Shown here: positions 17,867 to 27,199 of the stretch, one piece after another
How the letters are laid out: every line of letters begins with the position of its first letter
How positions within the stretch are numbered: the first letter of the stretch is position 1
Source of the DNA: Chryseobacterium sp.
GTDB lineage: Bacteria > Bacteroidota > Bacteroidia > Flavobacteriales > Weeksellaceae
Assembly: GCA_027492795.1 (NCBI GenBank)
Contig: JAPUEB010000021.1
Span: 20,978-84,977, forward strand
Reading direction: 5' to 3'
DNA length: 64,000 nucleotides
Position numbers and translations under genes: made by a program
Notes under the pieces: model-generated
Databases searched by the model: none
What the model saw: only the letters and a program-made list of their open reading frames with translations
What the model was told of the DNA's origin: nothing

Positions 17867-17912
17867 GGTAAATAAGCAAAAATCCGTCCAAAAAAAATTG
17901 AACGGATTTTTT
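17867..17912. repeat. Right direct repeat with terminator hairpin
   Basis: GGTAAATAAGCAAAAATCCG, then TCCAAAAAAAATTGAACGG and Ts. The hairpin AAAAATCCGT/ACGGATTTTT (17878-17911) lies after groEL on the minus strand and probably terminates it. Confidence 0.75.
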
Positions 17913-17959
17913 ATATTAATTCAAAGTCTTCAGACTTCCATCTTCCAACTCCCAGCTTC

Positions 17960-19588
<1,629 letters not shown>

Positions 19589-19593
19589 TTATA

Positions 19594-19738
19594 TTCCCCC
19601 TCTCCCCCAAAGGGGGACAAGAGTTTATTTTAATGTTAATATTTATATTTTGTCTTCAATTTTAATTTTCAATAAAGATTGTCTTATTTCTTTAAAGTTT
19701 AGTATTAGAGATTTTCTCCCCTTTGGGGGAAAGGGGGA
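19594..19738. repeat. MITE-like inverted-repeat insert between groES and groEL
   Basis: The ends are inverted copies of one another: left TCCCCCTCTCCCCCAAAGGG, right (reverse complement) TCCCCCTTTCCCCCAAAGGG. The interior is AT-rich and non-coding. The right end touches the groES stop codon, and the left end lies 9 bases from the groEL ATG. A single related end occurs at 24871-24892. Confidence 0.65.
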
Positions 19739-19739
19739 T

Positions 19740-20018
19740 TTATCCCAAAATTCCCAACAAATCTCCTTCTCTTACAATTAGATAATCTTTTCCATCCAAC
19801 TTTAATTCAGAACCTGAATATTTTCCATAAAGAACTTTGTCTCCTTCTTTTACGGTAGTTGGTTCGTCTTTTTTACCCGGACCTACAGCTACTACAGTTC
19901 CTTCCTGTGGTTTTTCTTTTGCGGTGTCCGGAATAATGATTCCTGATGCTGTCGTTGTTTCTGCAGCGGTTGGTTCTACCAAAACACGGTCTGCTAATGG
20001 TTTAAAGTTTACTGACAT
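19740..20018 (-). CDS. groES: 10 kDa co-chaperonin GroES
   Basis: A 92-residue lid of the GroEL chamber. It has the family start [10 protein letters not shown], the mobile loop around residues 17-35 ([20 protein letters not shown]) and VLYGKYSG followed by the conserved C-terminal strand. Normal length and start. It is the first gene of the groES-groEL unit. No heat-shock operator is visible, so control is probably by an alternative sigma factor or another repressor. Confidence 0.97.
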   Translation of the reverse strand: MSVNFKPLADRVLVEPTAAETTTASGIIIPDTAKEKPQEGTVVAVGPGKKDEPTTVKEGDKVLYGKYSGSELKLDGKDYLIVREGDLLGILG

Positions 20019-20079
20019 AATATTTTATTTAATTAATTTAAAAGTTGTGTTGTTTTTCTCCAAAAGTTTGCCAACTACG

Positions 20080-20120
20080 GTTCCGAGTTCCGAGTTTGAA
20101 GTTCCGAGTTCAAATTGGCA
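20080..20120. repeat. Degenerate tandem words (GTTCCGAGTT type)
   Basis: Iterated GTTCCGAGTTCCGAGTTTGAAG words lie in the groES upstream region. Confidence 0.5.
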
Positions 20121-20154
20121 GATTTTGAATTTTAGAATGAAAATTTGGCAGAAA

Positions 20155-20188
20155 AAAAGTCATTTCGAAAATTTTTGAAATGACTTTT
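20155..20188 (-). terminator. Terminator after the 161-residue gene
   Basis: A 12-bp stem (AAAAGTCATTTC/GAAATGACTTTT) with a T run on the minus strand, just after the stop at 20193. Confidence 0.85.
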
Positions 20189-20192
20189 ATAC

Positions 20193-20678
20193 TTATGAAT
20201 TGTATCGCTTCTTTTTCTTTCTTTTCGGTTTTGTAGATTTCATTAAATCTTTTGCCAAGTCAACCGACATACAGCAAATATTTCCAAACGAACCGTCCTG
20301 CAAATGTTTTTGGTAAGCGTTTATAAAATGAAAATATCCTTTTTTGCCTTTTTTGTGATTTTTTGCTTCAATCAAAATATTGAAAGAAGAATTTCGGTAA
20401 TCTTTGTGAAAAATATCATCAACATAAGTTCTTAATTCTTCATCGGATAAATAAATTTCTTCATTCAGTTTTTCATATTCTTGCTTTCTTTTGGCTTTTT
20501 CTTCTGGGCTTTTCCTTTCCATTAAGTTTTTCACGATTCCAGCTTTCATCGCATCATAATCTTTTTTGATTTTATGCGGTTGCGCCATCAAACTGTTTCC
20601 TTTTTCATCAGCAGGATACAGCCAAAACTGTTTTTTCAGTTTCTTTTTTTCAAGTCTCGGCAATTTGAATTTTTCCAT
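20193..20678 (-). CDS. Lysine-rich hypothetical protein
   Basis: A 161-residue soluble protein with clusters of basic residues at both ends (KLPRLEKKKLKKQ at the start, TKPKRKKKKRYNS at the end). The middle is helical and acidic (about 65-95), followed by a conserved-looking FHKDYRNSSFNILIEAKNH segment and a CC pair at 135-136. The basic tails suggest nucleic-acid or ribosome contact, but that is only inference. I do not recognise the family. It has its own terminator. Confidence 0.7.
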   Translation of the reverse strand: MEKFKLPRLEKKKLKKQFWLYPADEKGNSLMAQPHKIKKDYDAMKAGIVKNLMERKSPEEKAKRKQEYEKLNEEIYLSDEELRTYVDDIFHKDYRNSSFNILIEAKNHKKGKKGYFHFINAYQKHLQDGSFGNICCMSVDLAKDLMKSTKPKRKKKKRYNS

Positions 20679-20691
20679 AATGAAATTAAAA

Positions 20692-20722
20692 AACTAAACC
20701 ACTAAACCATTTCACCACTCTA
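20692..20722. repeat. Degenerate tandem words (ACTAAACCACTAAACCA type)
   Basis: Same word family as 13554-13592, again next to a stop codon. Confidence 0.5.
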
Positions 20723-23092
20723 TCACTTCTTTCCCGCCGCTTGCATCGGATTTACCGTTTCTCTTGCTGCGCCACGTCTTCCTTCCTCGCTCTTTTGTTT
20801 GAAAACTTTGAATTTTGATGGTTGCTCGGTAAATTCTCCCCAGAAATTATTGGAAATGTCGATATCGGCGGTTTGTCGCATTGGATCGAGTTGGATGGAT
20901 TTCAATTTTTTATCGAAATAATAGGTTTTTGAAACTTTATTTTCGTCTTTTCTCCAAATTTGCGCCGGAATTTTATCGTTGAGTTTTGTGCCGTCCTCAA
21001 AAGTAAATTCAAGAATAATCGGCATTACCAATCCGCCTTTGTTTGCAAAATCGATTTGATAAGCGCGAATGTTTTTCAGCCTTTCGCGGTCTGCAGCAGA
21101 TGCTTTTTCAAAATTATCTACTTTGATGGTGTATTTTTTATCGGTATCCACTTTTTCCATTCCACGAGCGTATCTCCAATAGAAATCGCGGGTTTCTTTA
21201 TCAACATCGGTGTAAAACTGAATGTTTTTGTCCTCTCTGTTTCTAATCTTCGAAATATCTTCAAAATCATTTACTTGCGGTTTATCCACGGAATACGAAA
21301 CATCTCTAGATTTCGGTTCGCTCTCGAAATCGGGTTCTGCAACTTTTACAGACGTAATCGCGATATCTACAGGATCGGTGCCGTAAAACCAGCCTCTCCA
21401 AAACCAATCGAGGTTTTCGGCACTTGCATCATTCATTGTTCTAAAAAAATCTGCTGGTTCCGGATGACGAAACGCCCATCTTTTCGCATAAGTTTTAAAA
21501 GCTTTATCGAAAAGTTCCCTTCCCATAATGGTTTCACGTAAAATATTGAGTCCTGTTGCAGGTTTTGCATAAGCATTTGGGCCAAACTGAATAATATTTT
21601 CAGAATTGACCATAATTGGCTCCAACTGGTCTTTCGGAAGCTTCATGTAATCTACAATTGTGTGAGCCGGACCGCGACGAGAAGGGAATTTATTGTCCCA
21701 ACGTTCCTCCGTTAAATATTCCACAAAAGTATTCAAACCTTCATCCATCCAGCTCCATTGTCTTTCATCGGAATTAATAATCATTGGAAAAAAATTGTGT
21801 CCCACTTCGTGAACAATTACGCCAATCATCCCGTTTTTTGTGCCTTCGGAATAGGTTCCGTCTTTTTCCGTTCTTCCAAAATTGAAGCAAATCATCGGAT
21901 ATTCCATGCCATTCGCAGCTTCTACAGATTGAGCAACTGGATATGGATACGGAATGGTGTATTCCGAATAAGTTTTTATGGTGTGAGCAACTACTTTTGT
22001 GGAAAATTTTCGGTAAAGATTGTAAGCTTCTTTCGGATATTGGCTCATCGCCATCACTTTGTTACCATTTTCGGGAATGATGACGCGCATTCCATCCCAG
22101 ATGTATTTTCGAGAGGAAGTCCATGCAAAATCACGGACATTTTCTGCTTCAAAAATCCACGTTTTTCTTTGTTTGGATTTTGATTTTTCTGCTTTTTTTG
22201 CTTCATCCAAAGTCACGATTTCTATAGGCTCGGAAGCATTTTCCGCTTGTTTATACCTTGAAAATTGAGCTGGAGTTAAAACCTGTTCGTAGTTTTTGCA
22301 TTCGCCAGTTCCTGCAACAATATGGTCGGAAGGAACGTTCATCGTTACTTTATAATTTCCAAAAACCAACGCAAATTCTCCTCTTCCGGTGAACTGATTG
22401 TGTTGCCATCCTTTAAAATCGCTGTAAACGCACATTCTTGGGAACCATTGGGTCATGGTGAAAAGATGATTTCCATCTTCTGGGAAGAATTCGTAACCTC
22501 CGCGACCGCCTTGTTTCATTCGGTCTGGAATGTTGTAGTTCCAATCGATTTTGAAGGTGATTTTTTCTTTCGATTTTAAAATTTTAGGCAAATCAATGCG
22601 CATCATCGTTTTGTTGATGATGTAGGGAAGTGCTTTTCCTGAAGCGTCGATAACTTTTTCAATATTTACACCGAAACCGTTGTCTTTTGCAGGCAAATCA
22701 GTCGTTCTTAAACGATCTGTTGTAGAACTTTCAGGAAGTGTAGAAGATGATTGATAATTGGCGTTTTTTATGCTTGATTGCTGGTTTTCATCCAATTGCA
22801 GCCACAAATATTCTAAATCATCGGGCGAATTATTATAATAGGTAATCGTTTCCGAACCTTTTAAGTTTAATTTTTCTTCATCCAAATAGGCATTGATTTC
22901 ATAATCTGCTCTTTGTTGCCAATATTGATGTCCGGGAGCTCCGGAAGCCGTTCTGTAAACATTGGGTGTCGGCAAAATAGTTCCCAGTTGCTCAAATTTA
23001 TTACCGTGATTGCTCTGCGGATTGTTCTGAATGTTTTGCGCAAAACCAAAAACCGAACAGAAAACCAAAACGGACAAGGATTTTAATTTCAT
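20723..23092 (-). CDS. M1 family metallopeptidase (exported aminopeptidase)
   Basis: A 789-residue zinc peptidase with a signal peptide (1-18). The M1 signatures are complete: GMEYP (395-399, the GxMEN equivalent), H428-E-V-G-H432 and the third ligand E451 in WMDEGLNTF. It trims peptides in the periplasm or at the surface. The C-terminal region (about 560-789) is beta-rich, including a WRxDE segment. The upstream genes on the other side (HupE and DUF6702) are often found with this enzyme in flavobacteria, by my recollection, so a shared envelope function is possible. Confidence 0.92.
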   Translation of the reverse strand: MKLKSLSVLVFCSVFGFAQNIQNNPQSNHGNKFEQLGTILPTPNVYRTASGAPGHQYWQQRADYEINAYLDEEKLNLKGSETITYYNNSPDDLEYLWLQLDENQQSSIKNANYQSSSTLPESSTTDRLRTTDLPAKDNGFGVNIEKVIDASGKALPYIINKTMMRIDLPKILKSKEKITFKIDWNYNIPDRMKQGGRGGYEFFPEDGNHLFTMTQWFPRMCVYSDFKGWQHNQFTGRGEFALVFGNYKVTMNVPSDHIVAGTGECKNYEQVLTPAQFSRYKQAENASEPIEIVTLDEAKKAEKSKSKQRKTWIFEAENVRDFAWTSSRKYIWDGMRVIIPENGNKVMAMSQYPKEAYNLYRKFSTKVVAHTIKTYSEYTIPYPYPVAQSVEAANGMEYPMICFNFGRTEKDGTYSEGTKNGMIGVIVHEVGHNFFPMIINSDERQWSWMDEGLNTFVEYLTEERWDNKFPSRRGPAHTIVDYMKLPKDQLEPIMVNSENIIQFGPNAYAKPATGLNILRETIMGRELFDKAFKTYAKRWAFRHPEPADFFRTMNDASAENLDWFWRGWFYGTDPVDIAITSVKVAEPDFESEPKSRDVSYSVDKPQVNDFEDISKIRNREDKNIQFYTDVDKETRDFYWRYARGMEKVDTDKKYTIKVDNFEKASAADRERLKNIRAYQIDFANKGGLVMPIILEFTFEDGTKLNDKIPAQIWRKDENKVSKTYYFDKKLKSIQLDPMRQTADIDISNNFWGEFTEQPSKFKVFKQKSEEGRRGAARETVNPMQAAGKK

Positions 23093-23211
23093 AGTAAAAG
23101 TGGCTATTTTATTAGTTTCTAAAAACTGATGAGTATAAAAATATTAGATAAAGTTTCAAATTTAGCCAAAAAAATCAAAATTTTCTTGTTAAATGAAAAC
23201 TTAAAAGAAGA

Positions 23212-23790
23212 TTAAATTGGAAATCTCTCAAAACAAATCACCAAAGACCAAAGAAGTGCAATTGTAGAAACGCCGATAATCCAGTAGTTTTTTGGTAATT
23301 TTAAAATCTTTGTGAGCAGATAAAAAACTACCATAACAAGCAGAATTACAACAATTTGTCCTAGCTCCAAACCAACATTGAAACCCAATAAAGGAATCGC
23401 AATTTTCTGTTCGGAAGCCATCATCATTCTTGCTGTGTTGGCAAAACCCATTCCGTGAATAAGTCCGAAAATTAAAGCCAAATAGTAATTCATTTTCATC
23501 AGGCTTTTTTCGTGATTTTTCATCAAAATATTGTCGGCAGAAGTGAGGACAATCGTCAACGGAATAAGAAACTCCACCCAATTTGAATTGATTCTAAAAA
23601 TATCCAGAACGCTCAAAGCCAAAGTGATGGAGTGACCTATTGTAAAAGCAGTCACCAAAACAAGAATTTTTTTCCAATCCTTGTAAGAATACACTGCCAC
23701 CAAAGCCAGAACAAACAACTGGTGATCGAGCGCATCAAAAGAAATGATGTGTTCCCAACCCAATTTTAAATAAAATAAAAAATCCTGCAT
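23212..23790 (-). CDS. HupE/UreJ family membrane protein
   Basis: A 192-residue protein with about six transmembrane helices. The family landmarks are the first helix with GWEHIISFDALDHQLF, a second with TAFTIGHSITL, and FGLIHGMGFAN near residue 110. HupE/UreJ proteins are thought to carry nickel, cobalt or related cargo for metalloenzymes. No hydrogenase or urease gene is present here, so the substrate is open. The frame is open to 23901, but the ATG at 23790 matches the family start, and the extra 37 residues overlap the promoter of the divergent gene. Confidence 0.85.
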   Translation of the reverse strand: MQDFLFYLKLGWEHIISFDALDHQLFVLALVAVYSYKDWKKILVLVTAFTIGHSITLALSVLDIFRINSNWVEFLIPLTIVLTSADNILMKNHEKSLMKMNYYLALIFGLIHGMGFANTARMMMASEQKIAIPLLGFNVGLELGQIVVILLVMVVFYLLTKILKLPKNYWIIGVSTIALLWSLVICFERFPI

Positions 23791-23832
23791 TTTTGGCTGA
23801 AATTTTGAAAGACGATAATACGAAAATAATAT

Positions 23833-23840
23833 TAACTTTG
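23833..23840 (+). promoter_or_regulatory. TAnnTTTG promoter box of the toxin-antitoxin unit
   Basis: TAACTTTG, 15 bases before the antitoxin ATG at 23856. Confidence 0.65.
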
Positions 23841-23855
23841 TTAAAATTTGCGGTG

Positions 23856-24092
23856 ATGACATTAATAATTGAAACAAAAAATAAAGCTCAACTTTCTGCA
23901 ATTAAGCGGTTTCTTGAAGAAATGAAAGATGTTAGGTTTTGGGAAGGAGATAACTCCCAGGATTTGCCTGACGAAATTTATGAAGCTTTAGAAAAATACG
24001 CAGATTCTGTGAAAGAAGAAGATTGTATTTCATCTGAAGAATTTTTCTTAAACGCACGAAAAAAAGTATGCGAGTTGTATTCACAAAAGTAG
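23856..24092 (+). CDS. Antitoxin of a type II toxin-antitoxin pair
   Basis: A 78-residue acidic protein whose N-terminal strand and helix (MTLIIETKNKAQLSAIKRFLEE) fit small antitoxins of the RelE/ParE class. Its reading frame overlaps the toxin start by 25 bases. The frame is open to 23793, but the ATG at 23856 follows a consensus promoter box, and the extension would overlap that box. It should neutralise the next product and repress its own promoter. The assignment rests on gene context and size rather than on a strong motif. Confidence 0.75.
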   Translation: MTLIIETKNKAQLSAIKRFLEEMKDVRFWEGDNSQDLPDEIYEALEKYADSVKEEDCISSEEFFLNARKKVCELYSQK

Positions 24093-24373
24093 CAGAATCG
24101 TCTTATGAAAGGATTTTGGAATTTTTAGCGATTACGTGGACAGAGCGAGAGATGGAAATTTTCGTAAACGACGCAGAAGTAGTTGAACAAAATCTAAAAG
24201 AGGGAAGATATTTGATGTATCAAAAATCTCGTTTCAAAACAAGAAGCGCATTAATAGGGAAAAATCATGTAAGAATGTTTTTCAGAAAAGAAAACAAAGA
24301 ACTCATTAAAGTTTTGCTCTTTTTCGATATGAGAGAAGATCCTCAAAAGATTTTAGAATTACTCAAGCAATGA
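24068..24373 (+). CDS. RelE/ParE family toxin
   Basis: A 101-residue basic protein with the RelE/ParE fold: an N-terminal strand (MRVVFTKVAESSYE), two helices, then the C-terminal strand series NHVRMFFRKENKELIKVLLFFDMREDP. In this superfamily the protein is either an mRNA interferase or a gyrase inhibitor; the sequence alone does not say which. It overlaps the antitoxin by 25 bases and the next gene by ATGA, so all three are translationally linked. Confidence 0.82.
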   Translation: MRVVFTKVAESSYERILEFLAITWTEREMEIFVNDAEVVEQNLKEGRYLMYQKSRFKTRSALIGKNHVRMFFRKENKELIKVLLFFDMREDPQKILELLKQ

Positions 24374-24870
24374 AAGCCTTTATTAATCTTTTTTTTATTC
24401 TTTTTTATCTCTGTTCATTTACAGCGGAAAAGCACCCATATCACGTTGGTTCTGTTGAATTTAATTACAATTCAAAATCAAAAACCTATGAAATTGCCGG
24501 TCGTTTTTTCTTGGATGATTTGGAAAATGCTGTGAATAAAAAATATGGAACAGTCGTACATTTTCAAGATGAGAAATTCAAAAAAGAAATGAATGAACTT
24601 CTGAAAAAATATTGCGGTGAGTATTTGAGACTAAAATCTGACAATCAATTTGTTAAAATCAATTATTTGGGTTACGAGGAAGACAGTGAAGCGGTAAATA
24701 TTTTTTTGGAATCAGAACCCGTAAAATCACCAAAAAAAGTGGAAGTTGCGGTGAGTATGCTGTATAATTTTTTTGATGACCAGTCGAATATCATCCACAT
24801 CATCGTTCATGGAAAGCGCAAAAGCAGCAAACTTTTATTTCCGGACAGATATTTGTATCAAAGTTTTTAA
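24370..24870 (+). CDS. DUF6702 family exported protein
   Basis: A 166-residue protein with a hydrophobic N terminus (1-19) and then HPYHVGSVEFNYN, the beta-strand pattern and late VHGKRKSSKLLFPDRYLYQ that I associate with DUF6702. It is probably periplasmic or lipid-associated. Its start overlaps the toxin stop (ATGA), which is odd: the partners seen with this family (M1 peptidase, HupE) lie on the far side, so the toxin-antitoxin pair appears wedged upstream of it and now supplies its promoter. No activity is known to me. Confidence 0.8.
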   Translation: MKAFINLFFILFYLCSFTAEKHPYHVGSVEFNYNSKSKTYEIAGRFFLDDLENAVNKKYGTVVHFQDEKFKKEMNELLKKYCGEYLRLKSDNQFVKINYLGYEEDSEAVNIFLESEPVKSPKKVEVAVSMLYNFFDDQSNIIHIIVHGKRKSSKLLFPDRYLYQSF

Positions 24871-24892
24871 GCCCCTTCCCCAAAGGGGAAAA
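24871..24892. repeat. CCCCTTCCCCAAAGGGG element
   Basis: A palindromic core starting at 24872, directly after the DUF6702 stop codon. It is related to the ends of the groES-groEL insert. Confidence 0.55.
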
Positions 24893-24949
24893 ATCTCTAA
24901 AAAAACCGTTTTAAGATTATGGAACTGTGAAGTGAGATTTTAAACCTTG

Positions 24950-24993
24950 CAACAAGAAACAAGGAACAAGAAACAAGAAACCAGCAACCAGAC
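24950..24993. repeat. Degenerate tandem words (AACAAGAAAC / AACCAGC type)
   Basis: Iterated AACAAGAAAC words change into CCAGCAACCAG and run into the stop codon of the next gene. The same AACCAGC unit occurs inside polA, and its complement is at 63913-63950. Confidence 0.6.
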
Positions 24994-25574
24994 TAAAACG
25001 TTTCATTCATCTTCACACAAAATTCCCTCAAATCAGGAAAAAATTCATCATAACAAGCCCTTAAAAATGGTTTGTGGTGAATGAATAGTCCGTAAACAGG
25101 GGTAGTTTTTTCTAAAAATCTTGCTCGGTGCAACACATTTCGGATGCTGTACTCCATTCCCCAATCGTAACGATAGTTGTAGAGCCAGTTGTCTTGCTGC
25201 ATTCTGGGCAAAATATGTCGGAAATTTTCGGGCAAATCTTTTTCAAATTTGTAAAGAACCTTATAAACGTGGGCTGTGTATTCACGCCATTCTTTTGCGG
25301 ACTTTACAGATTTGTCGTTGGCTAAAAAATAATCGAAAACCACATCTACAAAAGCTCCGGAATACAATCTTACGACTGGTTGAAAAACCGTTTTTGCTTC
25401 GTGAACCATCGGGTGAACATCTGTAAACGCATCAATAGCGCGATGCAGCATCACGCCCTGCTGAATTTCTTCGGGAAGTTTTTTCTTTTCTTTATTTTTT
25501 ACAAAATCGCCAATAAGATTCCCAACGATTTGCTCGTCGGTAAAGGATAGGAAACTGTGGGCAAGGAAATTCAC
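24993..25574 (-). CDS. Acyl carrier protein phosphodiesterase-like (AcpH family)
   Basis: A 193-residue HD-type hydrolase of the AcpH family, which removes the phosphopantetheine arm from acyl carrier protein. It begins MNFLAHSFLSF and has NLIGDFVKN, the metal-site stretch MLHRAIDAFTDVHP (about 42-55) and the later SGAFVDVVFDYFLA. The start is GTG at 25574, fixed by the conserved first residues. There is no link to fatty-acid genes here; it is a single-gene unit. In other bacteria the family's biological role is debated. Confidence 0.87.
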   Translation of the reverse strand: MNFLAHSFLSFTDEQIVGNLIGDFVKNKEKKKLPEEIQQGVMLHRAIDAFTDVHPMVHEAKTVFQPVVRLYSGAFVDVVFDYFLANDKSVKSAKEWREYTAHVYKVLYKFEKDLPENFRHILPRMQQDNWLYNYRYDWGMEYSIRNVLHRARFLEKTTPVYGLFIHHKPFLRACYDEFFPDLREFCVKMNETF

Positions 25575-25622
25575 ACTCTAAGTTACGGAGAAATTCTTGA
25601 AAAGATTGGTTTCTTGAAAAAA

Positions 25623-27155
25623 TTATTTCGCAATGAATTTTTTTGTAGCTACCATATTGTTTTCATTGTCGTAAACGGCTATTATGTAACTTCCTTTAGT
25701 CCAGTGTGCAACAGAGAATTTTTTTTGTTTTGTAATAAGAATAATTTGTCCTGCGGTATTGTAAATTTTAAAAATATATTCTTTGTTATTTTTAATGGTA
25801 ATGTTTACCATTTCTATTGCAGGATTAGGATATACTATAAATTCTGAAACATTTCCATTCACCTCATCTGTTGCCATAGCTGCTGTAGGCATATAGTTTG
25901 AGACTATACATGCAAATCTTGAGAACGCAAAAGCTTCGTTGGAAGGTTGCGCATCCGTCATAGGTTTTCCTGTAGGATCACCATTGTAGTTTTTCTCGGG
26001 ATTTGCCCATCTGTTGATTCTTGTACAATCAATATTTACGCTTCCGCATTGGTCCGAATATGCTAATATTGTTCTCCATCTTTTGTTGGATGGTGCTGCA
26101 GTTCCCATACTTATGGCTACTTGATTTACATAACCATGATGATTTGCGCAAGGTGTAGTAGAAGGATTTACATACCAATCATGGTTCAGTCCCATACTGT
26201 GACCCAACTCATGAGCCAAAGTAAAATTGGCGATAGCACAGTCATAGAGACTTATGCTGTAAGCTAATGAGTTACTGTAGGTAGTATTTAGGTGTGCTAA
26301 TCCGCAAATATTGTCGGGAGTGGTGGTAATTAAAGAAACTAAATCTGCACCGTATGTTGTGCGAAGTGTTTGAGCGACGTCCAAGTAGCCGTCTCCGGAA
26401 GTAGCGAGTCTGTCTAAATCTGTATTGATATTCCCCGATTCTGTATATAGAACTTCACCAGAATAAACCAAATTCATGGTAGTGTTGCTAACACCTGAAT
26501 TGTTTAATGATATATTAAAATTCGTAATCGCAGTTGCAGCGTTAGCATTACTTTGTGCAGATCCGCCCCAAATATTTTTTGCGGCAGTGGTATAAAGAAC
26601 CATTACATCTATTACTGTTGCAGGACAAGGTGGAGTATTAGCATTGCAAATATCTGGATTTACCAAATTATTTTTATTTCCCAGATTAGGAACTACAATA
26701 TAATCGTCTTTTTTTTCTTGCAAATCAAGTTTTGGTTGGTTAACCTCCGAAACTGCAAATATGTTCGGTCGGGTTTGGTGAAAAACTACTTTTTCTCCGT
26801 TTTCACCAACGTAAATTCCTGTTACAATATTTTCAGATTTAGAAAGGACTAAATCCGAGTTTGGTTCCTGTTCTACCGAATAAACATACGATACCGTGTT
26901 GTTTGTATAAGAATATTTTTTGGTTTTTTTAGCTTGAATAATCCTTCCTGTAGGCAAAATTATTTCAAGATCAACTGTTAAATCGAAAGGAGGCTGCTTA
27001 TAATATTGAGTTAAAACATAGTTGGAAGCTAACTCGGCAGTAATTTTATCATCTATGGTTAGGTTGCCTTCATCTAATTTGGTTTGGAAAATCTTTTGTT
27101 GAGAAAAAATGAATGTTGAAAAAAACAAAAGAATAAGAAAATAGTTTTTTTTCAT
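25623..27155 (-). CDS. Secreted zinc metalloprotease (metzincin) with T9SS sorting domain
   Basis: A 510-residue exported protease. Signal peptide 1-18; a propeptide-like region to about residue 165; a catalytic domain (about 180-420) with H315-E-L-G-H319-S-M-G322-L-N-H325-D, the metzincin zinc motif with its third histidine; and a C-terminal sorting domain (about 440-510) with YPNPAIEMVNI, IYNTAGQ and the basic end KKFIAK. Cysteine pairs around 170-177 and 284-306 suggest disulfides. It should be exported by the type IX system and degrade extracellular protein. The start ATG follows the radA 3' end after a short gap; the two are probably separate units. Confidence 0.9.
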   Translation of the reverse strand: MKKNYFLILLFFSTFIFSQQKIFQTKLDEGNLTIDDKITAELASNYVLTQYYKQPPFDLTVDLEIILPTGRIIQAKKTKKYSYTNNTVSYVYSVEQEPNSDLVLSKSENIVTGIYVGENGEKVVFHQTRPNIFAVSEVNQPKLDLQEKKDDYIVVPNLGNKNNLVNPDICNANTPPCPATVIDVMVLYTTAAKNIWGGSAQSNANAATAITNFNISLNNSGVSNTTMNLVYSGEVLYTESGNINTDLDRLATSGDGYLDVAQTLRTTYGADLVSLITTTPDNICGLAHLNTTYSNSLAYSISLYDCAIANFTLAHELGHSMGLNHDWYVNPSTTPCANHHGYVNQVAISMGTAAPSNKRWRTILAYSDQCGSVNIDCTRINRWANPEKNYNGDPTGKPMTDAQPSNEAFAFSRFACIVSNYMPTAAMATDEVNGNVSEFIVYPNPAIEMVNITIKNNKEYIFKIYNTAGQIILITKQKKFSVAHWTKGSYIIAVYDNENNMVATKKFIAK

Positions 27156-27199
27156 GGCAAAAGATTTTCTTCAAAGCTATAAAAAAAATGTTGTTAAAT

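Noticed and set aside
17188..17912. Prophage remnant
   Set aside because: DUF5053 hints at phage association but no structural, integrase or replication genes are present; a small cassette is the better description.
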